DNA of 64,000 bases, from assembly GCA_004431415.1 (NCBI GenBank), contig QPMI01000270.1:1-64000 (forward strand). The letters are read 5' to 3'. The notes under the pieces were generated by a model that made no database searches, was not told where the DNA came from, and worked only from the letters and a program-made list of their open reading frames with translations. Numbering within the stretch: the first letter of the stretch is position 1; each line of letters begins with the position of its first letter. Positions 1 through 11,700 of this stretch are shown piece after piece. The translations under genes and the position numbers were made by a program. Origin of the DNA: Cyanophora paradoxa. Lineage: Eukaryota; Glaucocystophyceae; Cyanophorales; Cyanophoraceae.

Positions 1-1909
1 GCGCCCCGCACGAGAGCAGCGCGTGCACCCGCGCCGCCGCCGCCGCCGCCGCCGGCAGGAGCAGCGAGGCGGCTGTGGCGGCGGCGGCGGCGAGGAGGGC
101 GGCGGCGGCGCGGAGGCGGGCGGCCTCGAGGCGGGCGGCGTCGGGGCGGGGCGGGGCGGCGGCCTCGCAGCCGAAGGCGGCGCAGAGGAGGCGGAGGGGG
201 CGGGAGGGGCCGGCAGCAGCTCCGCGTGCGCCTCGGAGAGCATCAGCGCCGCCTCCGCCGCCACCCGCCCCGCACAACCCGCCCCGCACTGCGCGCGCCG
301 GCCTCACGGGGGCGCGGGGCGGGGCGGGGGCCGGGGTGGGCGCACGGGGCCGGGGCGGGCGGCGAGGCGCTGGCGGAGGGCCTCCACGCGGTCCTCGAGC
401 TCGCAGACGGCGACGGCGCCCGCCTCGGCGGCCGGCGGCCCGCCGGCGAGCAGCGCGGCGCACGCGGCGTCGGCCTTGCGCCAGAGGGCGGCCGCCTCGG
501 CCTCGGGGGCCCCGCGCGGGCCCCGGCGAGCCGCCGCCCTCCTCCGAGGCGGAGGCGGAGGCGGAGGCGGAGGCGGAGGCGGAGGCGGCCTCCTCGGGAC
601 GCTGAAGAGCACGCGCCGCACCGCCGCCCGCCCCGCCGCCCGCCCGCCCCGCCCGCCCCGCACCCCGCTGCCGCCTCCCCCGCCTCCGGCCGGCTCTTCG
701 CGTCGGCGGCGGAGCGGGCGACAGCGGCGAGCTGCGGGGGCGTGAGAGGGGGCGTGAGGGGGGACGGGGGCGGGGCGGGGCGGACAAGGTCGTAGAAGGA
801 GAGGAGGAGGGCGAGCAGCAGCGTCGCCGGGAAGCTCGCCGCCGCCAGCAGCAACCCGCCCCGCCCGCCCCGCCCCGCCCCGCCCACCGCAACCCCCTCC
901 TGCCCCGCTCCCGGCCCCGCCCCCGCCTCTGCTGACGCGCGCGGCGGCGAAAGGGTCGTGGAGGGGGCGGGCTCCGGAGATGGGGCGGCAGAGGAGGCGG
1001 CGGGGGCCGGGGAGGGGAGGGGGGACGGGGGCGGGGAGGAGCGGGCGGATCGGATGTCGATGGGCCCGTCTACGCTGGAGCGCTCGGAGCTGAGAGCGCG
1101 GATGAGCGCCGGGGGCAGCGGCGACGAGGCCGCGCTGCTCCCCGCCCACCCACCCTCCGCGCTCTCAGCCAGCGAGCCCCGCCGCGCGCCCCGCTGCTGC
1201 CCCGCCGCCTCCTCCGCCGGCAGCGGGTCCGACAAAGTGCGCTCCGTGCGGTGCGGGCGGGGCGGCGGCTCGGGGCAGGGAGGCGCGGAGCTGGCGCGGC
1301 GCAGGGCCTCCCTCTCGCGCTCGACGAGGACGTCGATGGGGACGAGGAACATCTGCAGCGGCAGAGACGAGGCCAGCTCCTTGCGCGCCAGCGCCGCGTC
1401 CAGGAACTGCTGCAACCGCGCCTTGCGCTTCTCCACAAACGCGCAGTCGAGGTTCCCGAATGACTGCCCGGTTTCGACTCGGTATCGACTCGAGCGCGAG
1501 GCGCCCATCGGACGCTCGGAATCACCTTTTTGGGCGGCAGAGGGATGGAGGGAGGGGATACGCGCAGGAGCGCGGCCTGGAGGCCCTCGAACTCCCGAAA
1601 TCTGTGCGAAACTGTCGTGACGACTCGCCTCCCGCTTTCCGCGTTCCAGGTCACTAAGGAACGACAACATCAGCGTTTCGAGGCGCTGTCAGCGCTTGCC
1701 GAGGCGCCTACGCGGCGCCTGGCGCCTCTAAAACGCGCCGCGTCACTGGCACCGCAAATCCAAACCGCGGCAACAGAAAAGGGCTATGGGGGCTCATCGA
1801 GGTGAGCGAATAAGAGCCAAAAACCTTCAATATCGTATTGGACGTGTGCTCCGAGAGTCCCGACGAGGCGCGCGCCCAGGACCTCGGCCTTCCAGATCCG
1901 CATTGTCAT
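1..1909 (-). CDS. PX-domain (phox homology) protein, sorting-nexin-like, 3' end unresolved
   Basis: The PX fold should bind phosphoinositides and place the protein on endosomal membranes. Exon 1 (1909-1825) starts at ATG 1909 and gives RIWKAEVLGARLVGTLGAHV. A GT-AG intron (1654-1824) joins it to exon 2, which carries SHRFREFEGL and IPLPPKK, the R-F motif and proline-rich loop typical of PX. A 62 bp intron (1464-1525) follows, then the last PX helix with EKRKARLQQFLDAAL and SLPLQMFL. The domain fills about the first 130 residues. Downstream come low-complexity Ser/Pro stretches, a hydrophobic segment near 775-830 (TLLLALLLSFYDLV) and a helical region near 350-500 (CELEDRVEALRQRL). Near 545-590 a GGCGGA hexamer array is read as alternating Arg-Leu. 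I found no secure stop codon, so the gene may run off the window edge. The PX call is firm; the full product is not known. Confidence 0.7.
545..590 (-). repeat. GGCGGA hexanucleotide microsatellite inside the PX gene
   Basis: About seven copies of GGCGGA/GGCGGAG-type repeat. In the minus-strand frame of the PX gene it would give alternating Arg-Leu. It may lie in an exon or an intron. Confidence 0.6.
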
Positions 1910-2055
1910 GGCGCGCGCCAGGCTGCCGCGCTGCTTGGTGCGTGCCCAGCGCGCGCGCGGCGCCTCTCCGCGCGTTCGCTGGCGAGAAATTTGCTCACGC
2001 GCAGGGTACACGAGTGAATAGGCGACGAGACTCATCGCGGTCGCGCGGGCGTGGC
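1910..2055. promoter_or_regulatory. Divergent promoter between PX gene and MFS gene
   Basis: Only 146 bp separate the two start codons, which face away from each other, so the genes must share or overlap their promoters. I see no convincing TATA box. Co-regulation is inference. Confidence 0.5.
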
Positions 2056-3925
2056 ATGCGGGCACCGACGGCGCAGTACGCGCCGGTGCCTGACCAGGAT
2101 GACGAGGACACTACCGGCCCGCTCGCGCTAGAGTTGGAAGACGCCGATGACGTCGCCCCGCGAGCGATTCCGCCGGCCAAGGCGTCGGACGCTGATGCTA
2201 GGCCGATCCCGTGGCGACGCGTCGTCCTTGCATACACAATCGTTGGTGCGCGCGGCCGGCCGAGCGCTCCGAGCGCCGCGCCGAGCATCCGCGCTCGCGC
2301 CGCTCTGGTCTATTAGTAGAGAGCAGACGGACGACGCTTCGGGGGCGGCGGGCGCGGGCGCGGGGGACGGGCGGCTGAGGAGGCGGGCGCGCGTGCGCAG
2401 GGCTGGACGCGCTGGGCCTGATGTTCGTGACGCCCTTCCTGCCGTCGCTGGCGCGCGAGGCGTTTCAATTCAGCGAGGCGTCCGTCGGCACCGCCGTCGG
2501 CCTGATGCAGGGCGCCTTCAATTTAGCCAACTTCTCGTCGAGCTTCTACCTGGGGCACCTCTCGGACCTGCACGGGCGGCGGCCCCTCATCCTTCTCGGC
2601 CTTGCTGCTGCCACCCTGAGCGTCGTCTCCTTCGGCTTCAGCACCGCCTTCTGGTGCGCCGGCCGGCCTGCGCCCCGGGGCGGCGGGGCGGGGCCGAGGG
2701 CGGGGCGGGGTGCAGGCAGGCGATGGTGAACCGGCTGCTGGTGGGGGCGCTGGACAGCAACAACGCGGTGGTGAAGGCGCACCTGACGGACCTCGTCCCC
2801 ACGCGGGACCGCGCCCGCGTCTTCGCCTACTTCGGCAGCACCTTCGCCCTCTCCAGGGCCTTCGCCTCCGCCTTCAGCGCGCCCCGCCCCGCCCCCCGCC
2901 CTGCCCCGCCGGTGTGCGGCCCCTGAGGCGCCGCCGCGGCACGCAGGCGGAGTGCTCACCGGCATCCACCTGCCGGCGCTGGCGCGGTACCCGTACGCGC
3001 TGCCGGGCCTCGTCGGCTGCCTCCCCCTCGCCCTCCTCCTCGTCTACTGCGCCCTCGCCCTCCCGGAGTCGAACCCGCGCGCCCTCGGCCGCCCCGCCGC
3101 CGGCCCCGCGGGGGCGGCCCCTCGCGCGAGGCAGCCGTCGCTGCTGGAGGGGATGCGCCTCGTCGCGGCCGACGCGCTGCTGCGGCGCCTCTTCCTCATC
3201 AACGCCCTCCACAACTTCGCGTCCGCCGCCCCCCGCCGCCTCCTCGCCCGCCGCCCCCCCGCGTGCCGACCGGCCTGCGGCAGGAACGGAGGGTTGCTGG
3301 TTGCCCTCGTGCTATTCCCAACCCTCAAGCGCTCCAGCGGTGGCCTCGGCTTCTCCACCCTCGAAGTCGGCCTCTCCTACTTCTGGTTCGGCATATCCGG
3401 TCCGCCCCGCCGGCCCGCCGTCCCGTGTCGCCCCGCTGGCGGGCCCTCGCGAGCTTCGGGTGCCGCCCGGGGCAGGGTTCGCGTTCCAGGTGGCGTGCTT
3501 CGAGCGCTGCCAGCGGCGGTACGGCATCCGGGCCCTCTACCTCGCCGGCCTCGCCCTCTTCGTCGTCGCCTCCCTCGGCATCTCCACCGCCGCCCTCCCC
3601 GCCGCCCGCCCCCACGACGCCCCGCTCCCCCCGCCCGCCCGCGCCGCCACCTGGGTGCGCCGCCAGCCTGCGCGGGCTTGGCGGGGCGGGGGGCGAGGGG
3701 CGGGGGGCGGGGCAGGCGGTGCTGCTCTTCTGGAACGCGCTGCTGGCGGTCTCCTTCATGGCCGGCCTCCCCGTCCTCTCCACTATGCTCGCCAACGCCG
3801 CCCGCCGCGAGATCCAGGGCCTCACCCAGGGCCTTGCCCAGTCCTTCGCATCCCTCCTCAGGGCCTTCGGGCCCGCCGCCTCTGGTCTCGCCTTCTCTCT
3901 GTTGTGTTCTGTATTCCGAGAATAA
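2056..3925 (+). CDS. Major facilitator superfamily transporter, ZIF-like
   Basis: This is a 12-helix type MFS carrier. ATG 2056 opens an acidic cytosolic N-terminus ending in the first helix. A GT-AG intron (about 2247-2400) leads to DALGLMFVTPFLPSLA. MFS motif A is clear as GHLSDLHGRRPLILLG (about 2551-2602). Further exons give a central loop and paired helices, then GIRALYLAGLALFVVASLG. The last exon has ARREIQGLTQGL and AFGPAASGLAFS, which resembles the C-terminal half of plant ZIFL proteins. The stop is at 3923-3925. Substrate is unknown; plant ZIFLs move zinc-chelator, potassium or auxin-linked solutes. At about 2877-2946 an intron appears to use a GC donor (CCTTCA|GCGCGCC, GCAG|GCGGAG), giving the in-phase join S-G-V-L. 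Confidence in MFS is high, in ZIF-like moderate. Confidence 0.82.
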
Positions 3926-4899
3926 TATATATATATATATTGCGTATGCTTGTAAGCCTTGCCCAAGTACACATCCGTCTGGCCCATCGTCCTTCGCTCG
4001 AGCTTCCTACTTATGATCTGGATTACTTTGACTCTAGTACTACCTGATTGTCTACTGTTGTACCGTCCTTTGACTCCATCACCATCCCTTCATGGCTACG
4101 TATACGTCTCGATACATAACTACTAGTCTACCACTACGAATACGGCTAGCCTGCGCCACTGCCCCTTTCTCTTCGACACCGGGAGTACAGGCTGTACAGC
4201 AGCTGGAGTACCTTCGTCGATCTCCTACTAGCTTCCGGGCGACCTGACGTCATTCTGTTTACTTGAATTCGAACGACCGGGAAACGTGCACGATCGATCT
4301 GATCATGTGATGCGACGTTCCAGTTTTCGAGCCTATTCAGGAAGCATTTATGATTTCCTTGCTGATTTAGTTTTTCTCTGTTCGGAGCCGAATATTTAAC
4401 AGTAAGTCTTACGGAATCTGCCCCAGTCAGGTGGCCCTCCCGATTGCGGAGTCGGAGCTTGCAAACTTCAAGCGGCGTTCATGCGGCAGCGGCAGCTGCA
4501 GTCTGGACTTGCCGTTGATCGCGGCTGACTGGATCGGCGCTACTGGGTGCGGGCTGGCTAGCAGTGTACTCGTGGCTACTGTATATTCTTGCCGTAACCG
4601 TACGCTGTTATGATGCCCGTACTTTTGCGCTGAGCCGCGGGCCTCGGCAGGTTCGAGGCTGCGAGACTCAAGCTGTACTGTGAAGCTGCCGCTGTATATG
4701 TATATACACACGGCCTATATGCTATGCAAATGGCAGGCTTAGGGAGCGTCGTCTCTGCGGGGCTGAGTCTGTCTTGGGACCTCAAGGCTCTCGCCTTTAG
4801 CGTCTTAAGGCTGTACGACGGCACCTGCTTTAGCTAGTTACGCTAGCTAGAGTTGCTGCGCGTATCGCCCTCGCTTGGTACGAACTTGCCGCGTTTTCC
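3926..4899. other. Intergenic stretch, no gene resolved
   Basis: It begins with an AT dinucleotide run (3925-3940), probably the 3' UTR of the MFS gene, and has clearly lower GC than the genes. Short open frames near 4431-4613 contain a hydrophobic stretch, but without splice support I cannot join them to the next gene. Confidence 0.4.
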
Positions 4900-5250
4900 G
4901 GGCTTAACTACTTGCGCAGATCTATACGCGTAAGTTCAACCCGTGGTCACGACATCTCTTGCAGTCCGCGCCGGCCACCCCTTCCTACAGTTCCTCTTCC
5001 TCACCTCCATCTTCATGGCGCGCCCCGCCTTCCCGCCCGCCCGGGCCCCCCTGACGCCGGCGGCAGGTCTGCCTCGTGCTCGCCCTCGGCATCCCCCGCG
5101 ACATCGAGCAGCCGCGCGAGGCGCGCCGGGGGCCGCGCCCTCGTGTGGGCCGGGGGCCTGACGGGGGCGCGGGCGCAGCTGTGGGAGGCGGCGGAGGCCC
5201 TCGAGCTCACCAAGGCCTCCCCGGCCCCCTCCCCCGCGCCCCCCGCCTGA
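4900..5250 (+). CDS. 3' exons of a small membrane protein, unrecognised
   Basis: Three short exons can be read. After CTTGCAG (near 4963) comes GHPFLQFLFLTSIFM. A hairpin-type GC-AG intron follows (about 5018-5066). The next exon reads VCLVLALGIPRDIEQPRE, then another GC-rich intron (about 5120-5178), and a last exon LWEAAEALELTKASPAPS, with the stop near 5248-5250. Joined, they give one strong membrane helix (LFLTSIFMVCLVLALGI) followed by a short soluble tail. A very short upstream exon near 4918-4931 with a GTAAGT donor is possible. I do not recognise a family, and the start codon was not found. The exon joins are inferred from splice sites and hydrophobic continuity only. Confidence 0.4.
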   Translation, partial: GLNYLRRSIRVSSTRGHDISCSPRRPPLPTVPLPHLHLHGAPRLPARPGPPDAGGRSASCSPSASPATSSSRARRAGGRALVWAGGLTGARAQLWEAAEALELTKASPAPSPAPPA

Positions 5251-5413
5251 GCCCCGCTCCCCGCCCCCTCCCGCCCCGTCCACCCTCATCCACCAGCACG
5301 TCACCGAGCACCTTCCCCCACCACGCGGATTGAATACGACCAATACCGAATACGTTACGCGAAGCGAATACCGTCAGAATACTGCTTGGGAGCCGGCTGG
5401 ACCTGTGGCTCGG

Positions 5414-7197
5414 GCTAGCCGGCGGGCGGGTCGGGCTCGAGGCGGGCGAGGAGGGCGGCGAGCTGCTGGCGCGCCCGCGCCGAGTCGGCCCCGGCCCCCG
5501 ACGCGGGGTACTCCTCCTGCGCCTCCAGCCGCTGCGGGGCGCCTCAGCGGGCGGGGCGCGGGCGGGCGGGCGGGCGCGCCCTGAGGAGCTCCCCGCGACG
5601 GCGTCCGAGTCCCGCGCGTACGCCGCCGCGCTCTGCCGGCCCCTCGCCCCGCCCGCCCCACAGCGCCCCGCCGGGCGCGCGGCGCACCTCGCGGCGGGTG
5701 GCGGAGGGGGGCGGTGGGGCGGGCGGGGCCCGGGGCGCTCGGGGCGTGCCGGGGCGGAGCTTCCTGGAGAGGGCGGCGATGACGGACCAGGCGCGGTTGA
5801 GGGCGCGCGTGTAGAGGTCGAGCTCGCCCTCCAGGCCCCGCACCAGGCCCCGCAGCGCCTCCGACTCGGCCCGCCACCGCTCCACCTGCCCGCCAGCGCC
5901 CCGCCTGCTCCTCCACCGCCGCCCCCGCCGCCTCCCGCGCCCGCTCCCACGCCCGCGCCTCCACCGCCGCCGCCACGTCCCCGCCACTTCCGCCCGCAGC
6001 CGCGCGCCGAGCTCCTCCCGCAGCTCGCCCCGCAGCTGCGCCGCCAGCGCGTCCCGGTGCTCCCGAAGGTCGACTGCACGGCCGCCCCGACGGCGCGGGC
6101 GTGCAGCGCCGCGAACTCGCCGTCCCCGCGCCCGAGGAACGCGCCGACGGCCGCGGGGAGGGCCGTCGCGAGGGCCCCCTCGAGGGCCCCCGCCAGGCGC
6201 TCCTCGAGGTGCCTCTGCACGGCCTCCTCCACGCGCCTCCCGAACGCCCCCGACTCCAGGTACCCCCGCAGCGAGCCCTGCGCACCCTCAGCCGCACGCT
6301 CGCCGGCGGGGCGGGGCGGGGCGGGGCGGGCGGGCCTCGAGGCGCTGGTGGTTCTCGGCGGCGGCGTGGCGGAGGCGCTGGTGCAGGGCGCCGCCCTCGC
6401 GCAGGCGCCCCTCCAGCGCCGCCTCCACGCTCGGCTCCAGCGTCGCGTCCACGTAGCGCTTCACCAGCGGGCCCACCCGCGAGTCGGCTCTGATGCAGAG
6501 CTCAGCGACCCTCGCGGGGAGGGGCCCCGGCGCACATCTCTTTTGCCCGGCCGTCGACGGCGCGCGCGAGGACCCCCTCGAGGCAGGACTCGATGCCCTT
6601 GTGGACGGCGGCGGCGGCTTTGCGGTCGATCGCTTTCTCGAGGTTGCTCGAGAAGAGGAGCGCGCGGTCCATCGCGAGCGACTCAGGGTGGCCCGCCGTC
6701 ATACGCGCCACCATCGCCCCGTCCGAGGCCGACCGGTTCATCGAGAGCACCTCCGCCACCCCCCCGCCGCTCCGCGGTTGCCCTCGCAGTGCCTCCTGCA
6801 GGTACCGCATGTGACCGCCTTTGCTGCTGCTCGCGCCGCTGTTCGGCCGGGAGCCCTTGGCGGACGCGCCCCGCGGCGGGAATCCAGCGCTTGACAGCCC
6901 GCTCAGCTGCAAGTCCAGCGCTCTCCGCTCCGCCGCATCGTTGCGCAGCAGGTCGCTGAACTCCTTCATGAGGTTGGGCGGCTTTTGCGCTGTTTGCAAT
7001 TGGCAGAACTTGCATCGAAGTTGGGCGCCTTCCACGACGTGTTCGCGCGCATGCTCTAGGCGGTGCTTTGTGTGCCGACCCCCTGGCCAGTCCTCCTCGG
7101 CGGGGTCTCTGGCCGGGCTGGTGGCGCGCACGGGGCTGCTACCGCTTGGCCACGCCAGCGCCGCTGTCGACGAGGTGACGTCGACCGGCGCTGTCAT
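5414..7197 (-). CDS. Alpha-helical / coiled-coil protein, unrecognised
   Basis: Several exons on the minus strand give one Ala/Arg/Glu-rich helical protein. The first (7197 down to about 6510) includes LRCKFCQLQTAQ, FSDLLRNDAAERRALDLQL, NLEKAIDRKAAAAVHKGIES and LEGVLARAVDGRAKEM. The next (about 6476-6345) has VGPLVKRYVDATLEPSVEAA. Another (about 6270-6060) has EEAVQRHLEERLAGALEGAL, LPAAVGAFL and AVGAAVQSTF. A later exon (about 5870-5760) reads YTRALNRAWSVIAALSRKL. The last ends ARQQLAALLARLEPDPPAG, with the stop at 5414-5416. The repeated amphipathic helices vaguely recall the C-terminal helical region of EDC4/VARICOSE decapping scaffolds, but the match is too weak to name it. The introns are C-rich to G-rich hairpins. 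The start at 7197 is the first ATG of the open frame and could move. Confidence 0.45.
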
Positions 7198-7604
7198 CGA
7201 GTGGCTTCAGCGGTAGCCGGCGTCAAATTAAAATGGCTTGAAAATGCACTTGAGGGGGTACGAAGTCAAAAGTCGCCTTCCAGCCAAAAGCTCAGCTAGC
7301 TTTCAATCGCCGTCCCTTCCGGCACTTCCTATCGCTTCGGCGACCTTAGCTCGGCGTTTTGAGCCCGCAAGCGTGCCTTCTCACCGCAGCAAACTCGCCT
7401 CCGATTTCATCGAGATTTCAGCCGCCGCACCTTCCGGACATCCTGAAAAGCTTAGCTAGAGCTTTTCGTACTATCGCGGCGCCTCCCCGTGCCGCTTCGA
7501 CCGGCTACGTATATCTGCCGCGGGCTGCCAACTGTCGACCGTTTCCGAAGGGCTCTCTCATTTCTGCGAAGCCACTGAATTAAAGCACTCCTTGTAACGA
7601 CGGC

Positions 7605-7864
7605 ATGTCTTTCCCTGCGCCTCAGTACAAGCGCCCGAATTCCCAGTTCCGGCCGCCGCCTCCGGGCCCCACACGGTACTACGATGTGAAGGTGCGCCTA
7701 GTTTGGTTTTGGTTATCGCCCAATTGTAGGCTGAGCCCCGGGGGCAGGCTGGCGTGTACCGAGACTCGGATGGGGTGGACCTGTACGCGGACCCCGACCA
7801 GCGCGCCGAAAAGGACCTCTCCCTCGCCACGCCCGGCTACGCAGGTCCCCGCCCCGCCGCCCCG

Positions 7865-7906
<42 letters not shown>

Positions 7907-8466
7907 CGCCCTCACGCCCCGCGCCCCCTCCCGCAGGCTACCGGCCCTTCCGCACGGACCACATCGGCATCAGCGCGGGGCGGGCGATCGAGGCGGGGTT
8001 CGCGGCGCAGCGGAGCCCGCGGAAGGAGGAAGGGCAGCCGATGCCGGCGTACTACGCCGAGCTGCGGCGCGTGGAACCCGAGGTGCGCACTGCGGCAGGA
8101 GCGCCGGACTTGCTCCAGTGCGCTCACAGGAGTCTAGAGCACGCTGACGACCGCGCGCAGGATGTCGCCGTCGTGGTCAACCGCCAGCGGCCCAGCCGGA
8201 GCCGGGTGCTGGCGCCGCCGCCGCCCCCGAAGGTGGTCACCGGCTACAGCGGCTACATCAGCGGCCTTTGGGACCCCGCCTGCGTCGGCAAGGTCCGCCC
8301 CCCCCGCCCCCGCCCGCATCCCCTCAGGGGTCCTCGTGCCCGTCGATGACCGGCCCCGCAGCCGTACTACAAGCTCGCACACACGCGGCTCGGGCAGGCG
8401 CCGGGGCCCGCGGCGTGGGTGCCCCCGCCTCCAGGGGCCGCCCCCGCACAAGGCCCGTACTCCTAG
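7605..8466 (+). CDS. Short Pro/Tyr-rich protein, candidate ciliary microtubule-associated protein
   Basis: ATG 7605 gives MSFPAPQYKRPNSQF, then four or five short exons: YRDSDGVDLYADPDQRAEKD, YRPFRTDHIGISAGRAIEAG, VTGYSGYISGLWDPACVGK and a tail ending AAPAQGPYS with the stop at 8464-8466. The product is about 170 residues with no membrane segment. The GY-x-GYI core followed by a Lys, and the scattered PYY and GYRPF motifs, resemble microtubule inner proteins and flagellar-associated proteins; this is a resemblance, not a family assignment. Introns here mostly use GT donors (AAG|GTGCGCC, CAG|GTCCCC, AAG|GTCCGCC). One carries a run of 41 C (7865-7905). Confidence 0.5.
7865..7905 (+). repeat. 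Run of 41 C inside an intron
   Basis: The homopolymer lies between a CAG|GTCCCC donor and a CCCGCAG acceptor. Its exact length may be unreliable for sequencing reasons. Confidence 0.8.
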
Positions 8467-8751
8467 CTTAGGAGCACGCTTCCGCGTCCAGATTTGATGC
8501 GATGTGCTCCTTGTAGAATGTCGCGATCGCACTGTGGCGAGTCACTGACGACAGCTCCGCTGATCCCCCAGCTCTCCAGTATGCGCTGCCCAGCCCCTCC
8601 AGATCCGCAAGGCCCCCTTCCCCTCCCGGGTCTCCGGCGGCTTTGAAAAGCTTCGAGTTGGGAAGGTCGTTCCGAGTTGGATTCACTGCAGCTGGGAGCG
8701 CCGGAGCGGCTGCTCGTGCCGCGGGGAGGGGGCGGGGCGGGGCGCGGGGGC

Positions 8752-11700
8752 CTAGGAGTCGCGGAGGGAGGCGAAGTTGGCGATGGCCTTGCAGACGGCC
8801 TCCAGCTCGGCCTCCGAGGCCGCCAGCCGCGCCGCGTCCGCCTCCCGCACGTTCGCCGGCACCTTGTCGTACTGCGGCCCCGCCGCCCGCTTCCGCGCGG
8901 TGTCGATGCTCTTGTTCAGCGTCTCCTTCTTCTTCTCGAGGGCCTTGATCTCCTTCTCGAAGTCGACCATGCCCTTGAGCACGAGGTGCAGCTCGCACGT
9001 CTCGTTCACCGGCCGCATGCCGCACCCCTTGGGCACCTCCGCCTGCGCCCGCCCCGCCTCAGGCCCGGCGGGCGGGGCGGGGCGGGGCGGGGCGGGGCGG
9101 CACGTCGGAGGGGACGGGGGTGAACTCGCCGGCCTGCACGAGCGTCCGGACCGCCAGCGCCTCCTCCGCCGCCAGCTGCGCCCCGCTCAGGCGGCGTCGC
9201 CCGGGGCCGGGGCGGGGCGGGGCGGGCCTGGAGGACGGCGGGGGAGCGGGCGGTGAAGAAGAAGGTGGGGCGGAGCTGCGGGGCAAGCCCGTAGGCGGTG
9301 CGCATGGAGCGGGCCTCCTTGGCGACGTCGAGCAGCAGCTTCATCCGCTCCTCCGCCTGCCCGTCCGCCCACGCCGCGACCCCGCGCGGGTACGCGGCCA
9401 CGCAGATGGACTCCCAGTGCTCGTCGGGGCGGCGGGGCAGGCGCTGCCAGAGCTCCTCGGAGACGAAGGGCATGAAGGGGCTGAGGAGGCGGAGGCCGGC
9501 GTCGAGGCAGGTGTAGAGGACGTTGCGGGTGACGCGCTTGCGCTCCCGGTTCTCCTCGCTCGAGTCGTCCAGCGCCATCGCCGGCTTCGAGAGCTCCAGG
9601 TACACGTCGCAGAAGTCGTAGAGCCAGAAGTTGTAGATCTCCGTCGTCACGATCGCGAACTCGAACGCCGCGAAGCTCGCGTTCGCCTTCTCCACCGCCG
9701 CGTTCAGCCGGTGCAGGATCCAGCGCTCCGCCAGCCGCATCCCCGCCCCCGCCATCTGCCGCCCCGCCCCCCGCTCGCCCGGGGCCGGGGCGAGGGGGCG
9801 GGGCGGGGGCGGGGGCGGGGGCGGGCACGGTGGCGACGGGGTCGGGCTTGAAGGCGGCCCCGAGGTGGTTCATCGCGTACTTGGTCGCGTTCCAGATCTG
9901 CCCGCCCCGCCCCGTCACCCACAGCCCCGGCGGGTCGCGGGGGGCGGGGGGCGGGGCGGGCCTTGTTGCAGAACTGGCGGTAGCCGACGACGCGGTTGAC
10001 GTCGAGGTTGATGTCGCGCCCCTGGAGCGTGTACGCGCAGAGGGCGAACCGCAGGGCGTCGGTGCCGCACTCGGCGATGCCCTCGGGGTAGTCGGCCTTC
10101 TGGCCCTGGATGGCCTTCTCGACCTCGCGGGGGTCGAGGTTGCCCTCCTTGAGCTTGTCGTGGAGGGCGGGGAGGGAGATGCCCTCGATGACGTCCACGG
10201 GGTCCACCACGTTCCCCAGCGACTTGGTCATCTTCCGCCCGTACTTGTCCCGCACCATCGCGTGCAGGTACACCTGCGCCCCCCGCCCCGCCTCGCCCCC
10301 GGCCAGGAGGAGGGGCGGGGCGGGGGGCGCTCGCCTGGGAGAAGGGGACCTGGCCGGTGAGCTTGATGCCCATCATGACCATGCGGGCGACCCAGAAGAA
10401 GAGGATGTCGTGCCCCGTCTCCAGCAGCGACGTCGGGTAGAACGCCTTGAAGTCTGCCCCCGCGGCCCCCTGCCCCGTCAGCGCGCTCCCGGGGGTCGCC
10501 GGGGGCGGGAAGGGCCCCCCACCGGCGCAGTTGGTGTCGGGCCAGCCCATGGTGGAGAAGGGGAAGAGGCCCGAGGAGTACCACGTGTCCAGCACGTCCT
10601 CGTCCTGCACCATCGTGATCTTCCGCCCTGCCTCCCCGTCAGCCCCGCCCCGCCCCGCCGCTCCCGGGGCCCCCACCAGGGAACTTCTGCGCGGCAGCGG
10701 CGGCGGCCTCGGCCTCGGTCTGGTGGGAGAACCAGCGGCTGGGGTCCTGCGGGGGGTGAGCGGGGGCGTGGGGGAGCGGGGCGGGGCGGGGCGTGGGGGC
10801 GGGCCTCCTCGAGGGGGATGGTGGCCGGCTCGCCGTCGAGGGTCGCGTAGTAGGCGGGGATGCGGTGGCCCCACCACAGCTGCCGCGAGATGCACCAGTC
10901 TGCCCGCCCCCGCCCCCCCGCTCCCCCTCAGCCCCACCCCGCCGGGGCGCGGGGGGCGGGGAAGGGGCGGGGACCGCGGATGTTCTCGAGCCAGCGGAAC
11001 CAGGTGTCGCGCTGGAACTCGGGGACGATCTCGAGCTTGCCCTCCTTTGTGGCGTTGATTGCCGCCTCGGCGAGGGGCTTGCAGTTCATCCACCACTGCG
11101 GCTTCAGCATCGGCTCGATGATGTCCCCCGACCGCGTGCACGTCCCCAGCCGCTGCCCCGGGTTGGGCGTCTTGCCCCGCAGCAGCTTCAGCTCCTCCAG
11201 CCGCTTCTCGCACGCCTCGCGCGCGTCGAAGCGCATCATGCCCTGCCACCCCGTCGGGCCGCGCAGGGCACGGGTGGGCGGGGCGGGGTGGGCGGGGGCG
11301 GACCTTGAACTCGCCGGCGTTGTCGTTCATGGCGCCGTCGTCCGTGAAGACGGTGATCATCGGCAGGCCGTGCTTCTTCCCCGTCACGTAGTCGTTCGGG
11401 TCGTGCGCCGGCGTCACCTTCACAGCGCCTGCCCCCCGCCGCCCCCGCCCCGCTCGCCGCCCCGCCCCGCCGCCTTGCGCCGAGGGCCCCGGCGGGGGGC
11501 GGCGGCGGACCAGTGCCGAAGGACATGTCGACGAGCTCGGCGTCGGTGATGATGGGGATCTTGCGCGCCACGAACGGGTGCACGAGCATCTTCCCGTGCA
11601 GGTGCTGCGCCGGCATCGGCCCCCGCCCGGCGCGGCCCAGGCGGCGCTGCGGGGCGGGCGGGCCTTGTAGCGGGAGTCATCGGGGTGGACGGCGACGGCC

